Source of the DNA: Planctomycetota bacterium
GTDB taxonomy: Bacteria > Planctomycetota > Brocadiia > SM23-32
Direction: 5' to 3'
Assembly: GCA_018400625.1 (NCBI GenBank)
Contig: JAGYMJ010000600.1
Span: 1 to 6,295, forward strand
Length of the DNA stretch: 6,295 nt
Shown: in pieces, positions 6,064-6,295 of the stretch
Layout: each line of letters begins with the position of its first letter
Numbering within the stretch: position 1 is the stretch's first letter
Notes under the pieces: model-generated
Databases searched by the model: none
The model's input: only the letters and a program-made list of their open reading frames with translations
Told to the model about the DNA's origin: nothing
Translations under genes and position numbers: made by a program

Positions 6064-6070
6064 TTTCAAA

Positions 6071-6077
6071 TCTCCTC
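6071..6077 (-). promoter_or_regulatory. Ribosome binding site that sets the oxidoreductase start
   Basis: Minus-strand GAGGAGA is followed by 7 nt and then the ATG at 6063-6061. The alternative TTG codon at 6069-6067 would be only 1 nt away, too close for normal initiation, so the protein begins Met-Leu-Lys. Confidence 0.8.
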
Positions 6078-6086
6078 ATTGTTTAT

Positions 6087-6115
6087 TTATTCAACATCTC
6101 TGTCATCTTTACCAA
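6087..6115 (-). promoter_or_regulatory. Weak candidate promoter of the oxidoreductase gene
   Basis: On the minus strand TTGGTA (6115-6110) is separated by 17 bp from GAATAA (6092-6087) in an AT-rich stretch just upstream of the ribosome binding site. Spacing is right but the -10 hexamer is a poor match to TATAAT. It would give a short leader of about 15-20 nt. Confidence 0.25.
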
Positions 6116-6195
6116 AAGAAAACCGCGCCTGTCGCCATCCCATGCCCGCTCATCCGTGCCGGTCGCTCAGTGCTACATGCACCTCGGAATGCCCT

Positions 6196-6228
6196 TCCCG
6201 CGAAAACCTTCGGGGTTCGCCCTCGGGA
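6196..6228. repeat. Nested hairpin upstream of the oxidoreductase
   Basis: The outer stem tcccg/cggga (6196-6200 with 6224-6228) encloses an inner hairpin in which aacc (6205-6208) pairs with ggtt (6214-6217), extended by cg/cg across a two-A bulge. The surrounding 6134-6235 stretch is rich in further short complements, for instance ccatccc (6135-6141) with gggatgg (6225-6231). There is no T-run. Read on the minus strand it lies 130-165 nt before the oxidoreductase ATG, upstream of the weak promoter candidate. Confidence 0.5.
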
Positions 6229-6274
6229 TGGTCCCATTCATAAAAAGAGTGTAAATATCCAGTGAAACACGTTA

Positions 6275-6295
6275 CCGCCGGGCTTGTCCCGGTGG
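6275..6295. repeat. Strong 8-bp hairpin at the right edge
   Basis: The segment ccgccggg (6275-6282) pairs with cccggtgg (6288-6295) over 8 bp with one G-T wobble and a cttgt loop. The stem may continue past the window end. It has the look of the GC-rich intergenic palindromes scattered in many bacterial genomes, or of a terminator for a gene beyond the edge; the flanking base run needed to decide is missing. Confidence 0.6.

Overview
The window comes from an unidentified bacterium of medium GC content. It holds four protein genes. Two of the starts have clear Shine-Dalgarno sequences (the PhoU-like gene and the dehydrogenase), which argues against a lineage such as Bacteroidetes that largely lacks them. 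I cannot place the organism further from sequence alone, and no gene here is a strong taxonomic marker.

Layout, left to right. (1) Positions 2-739, + strand: the C-terminal end of a large SNF2-family helicase whose motor domains lie outside the window. (2) 740-1098: a non-coding spacer with a 26-bp imperfect direct repeat, several hairpins and a local cluster of GTCGAT/ATCGAC hexamers. (3) 1099-4544, + strand: a tight three-gene set with 2- and 3-nt gaps. It encodes an MsbA-like ABC exporter half-transporter, a DUF47 (PhoU-like) protein and a PiT-family phosphate permease. A bulged hairpin with a T-run at 4605-4639 is a plausible terminator. (4) 4545-5073: a long non-coding region with mutually complementary and repeated GC-rich segments. 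(5) 5074-6063, - strand: a Gfo/Idh/MocA NAD(P)-dependent oxidoreductase, convergent with the phosphate operon. (6) 6064-6295: its leader and upstream region, with two further hairpins.

The DUF47 and PiT genes form a known module for low-affinity phosphate uptake in which the PhoU-like protein is thought to control the permease. What is less usual is the ABC exporter placed first in the same apparent transcript, so exporter and phosphate module are probably co-expressed. The helicase fragment and the oxidoreductase have no visible functional link to this operon.

I did not find a clear new system such as a CRISPR array, retron, toxin-antitoxin pair or mobile element with a transposase. The best candidates for something undescribed are the two repeat-rich spacers, above all the 4685-4948 region, where one segment can pair with either of two copies of its complement, and the repeat-bounded 771-1028 segment upstream of the operon.
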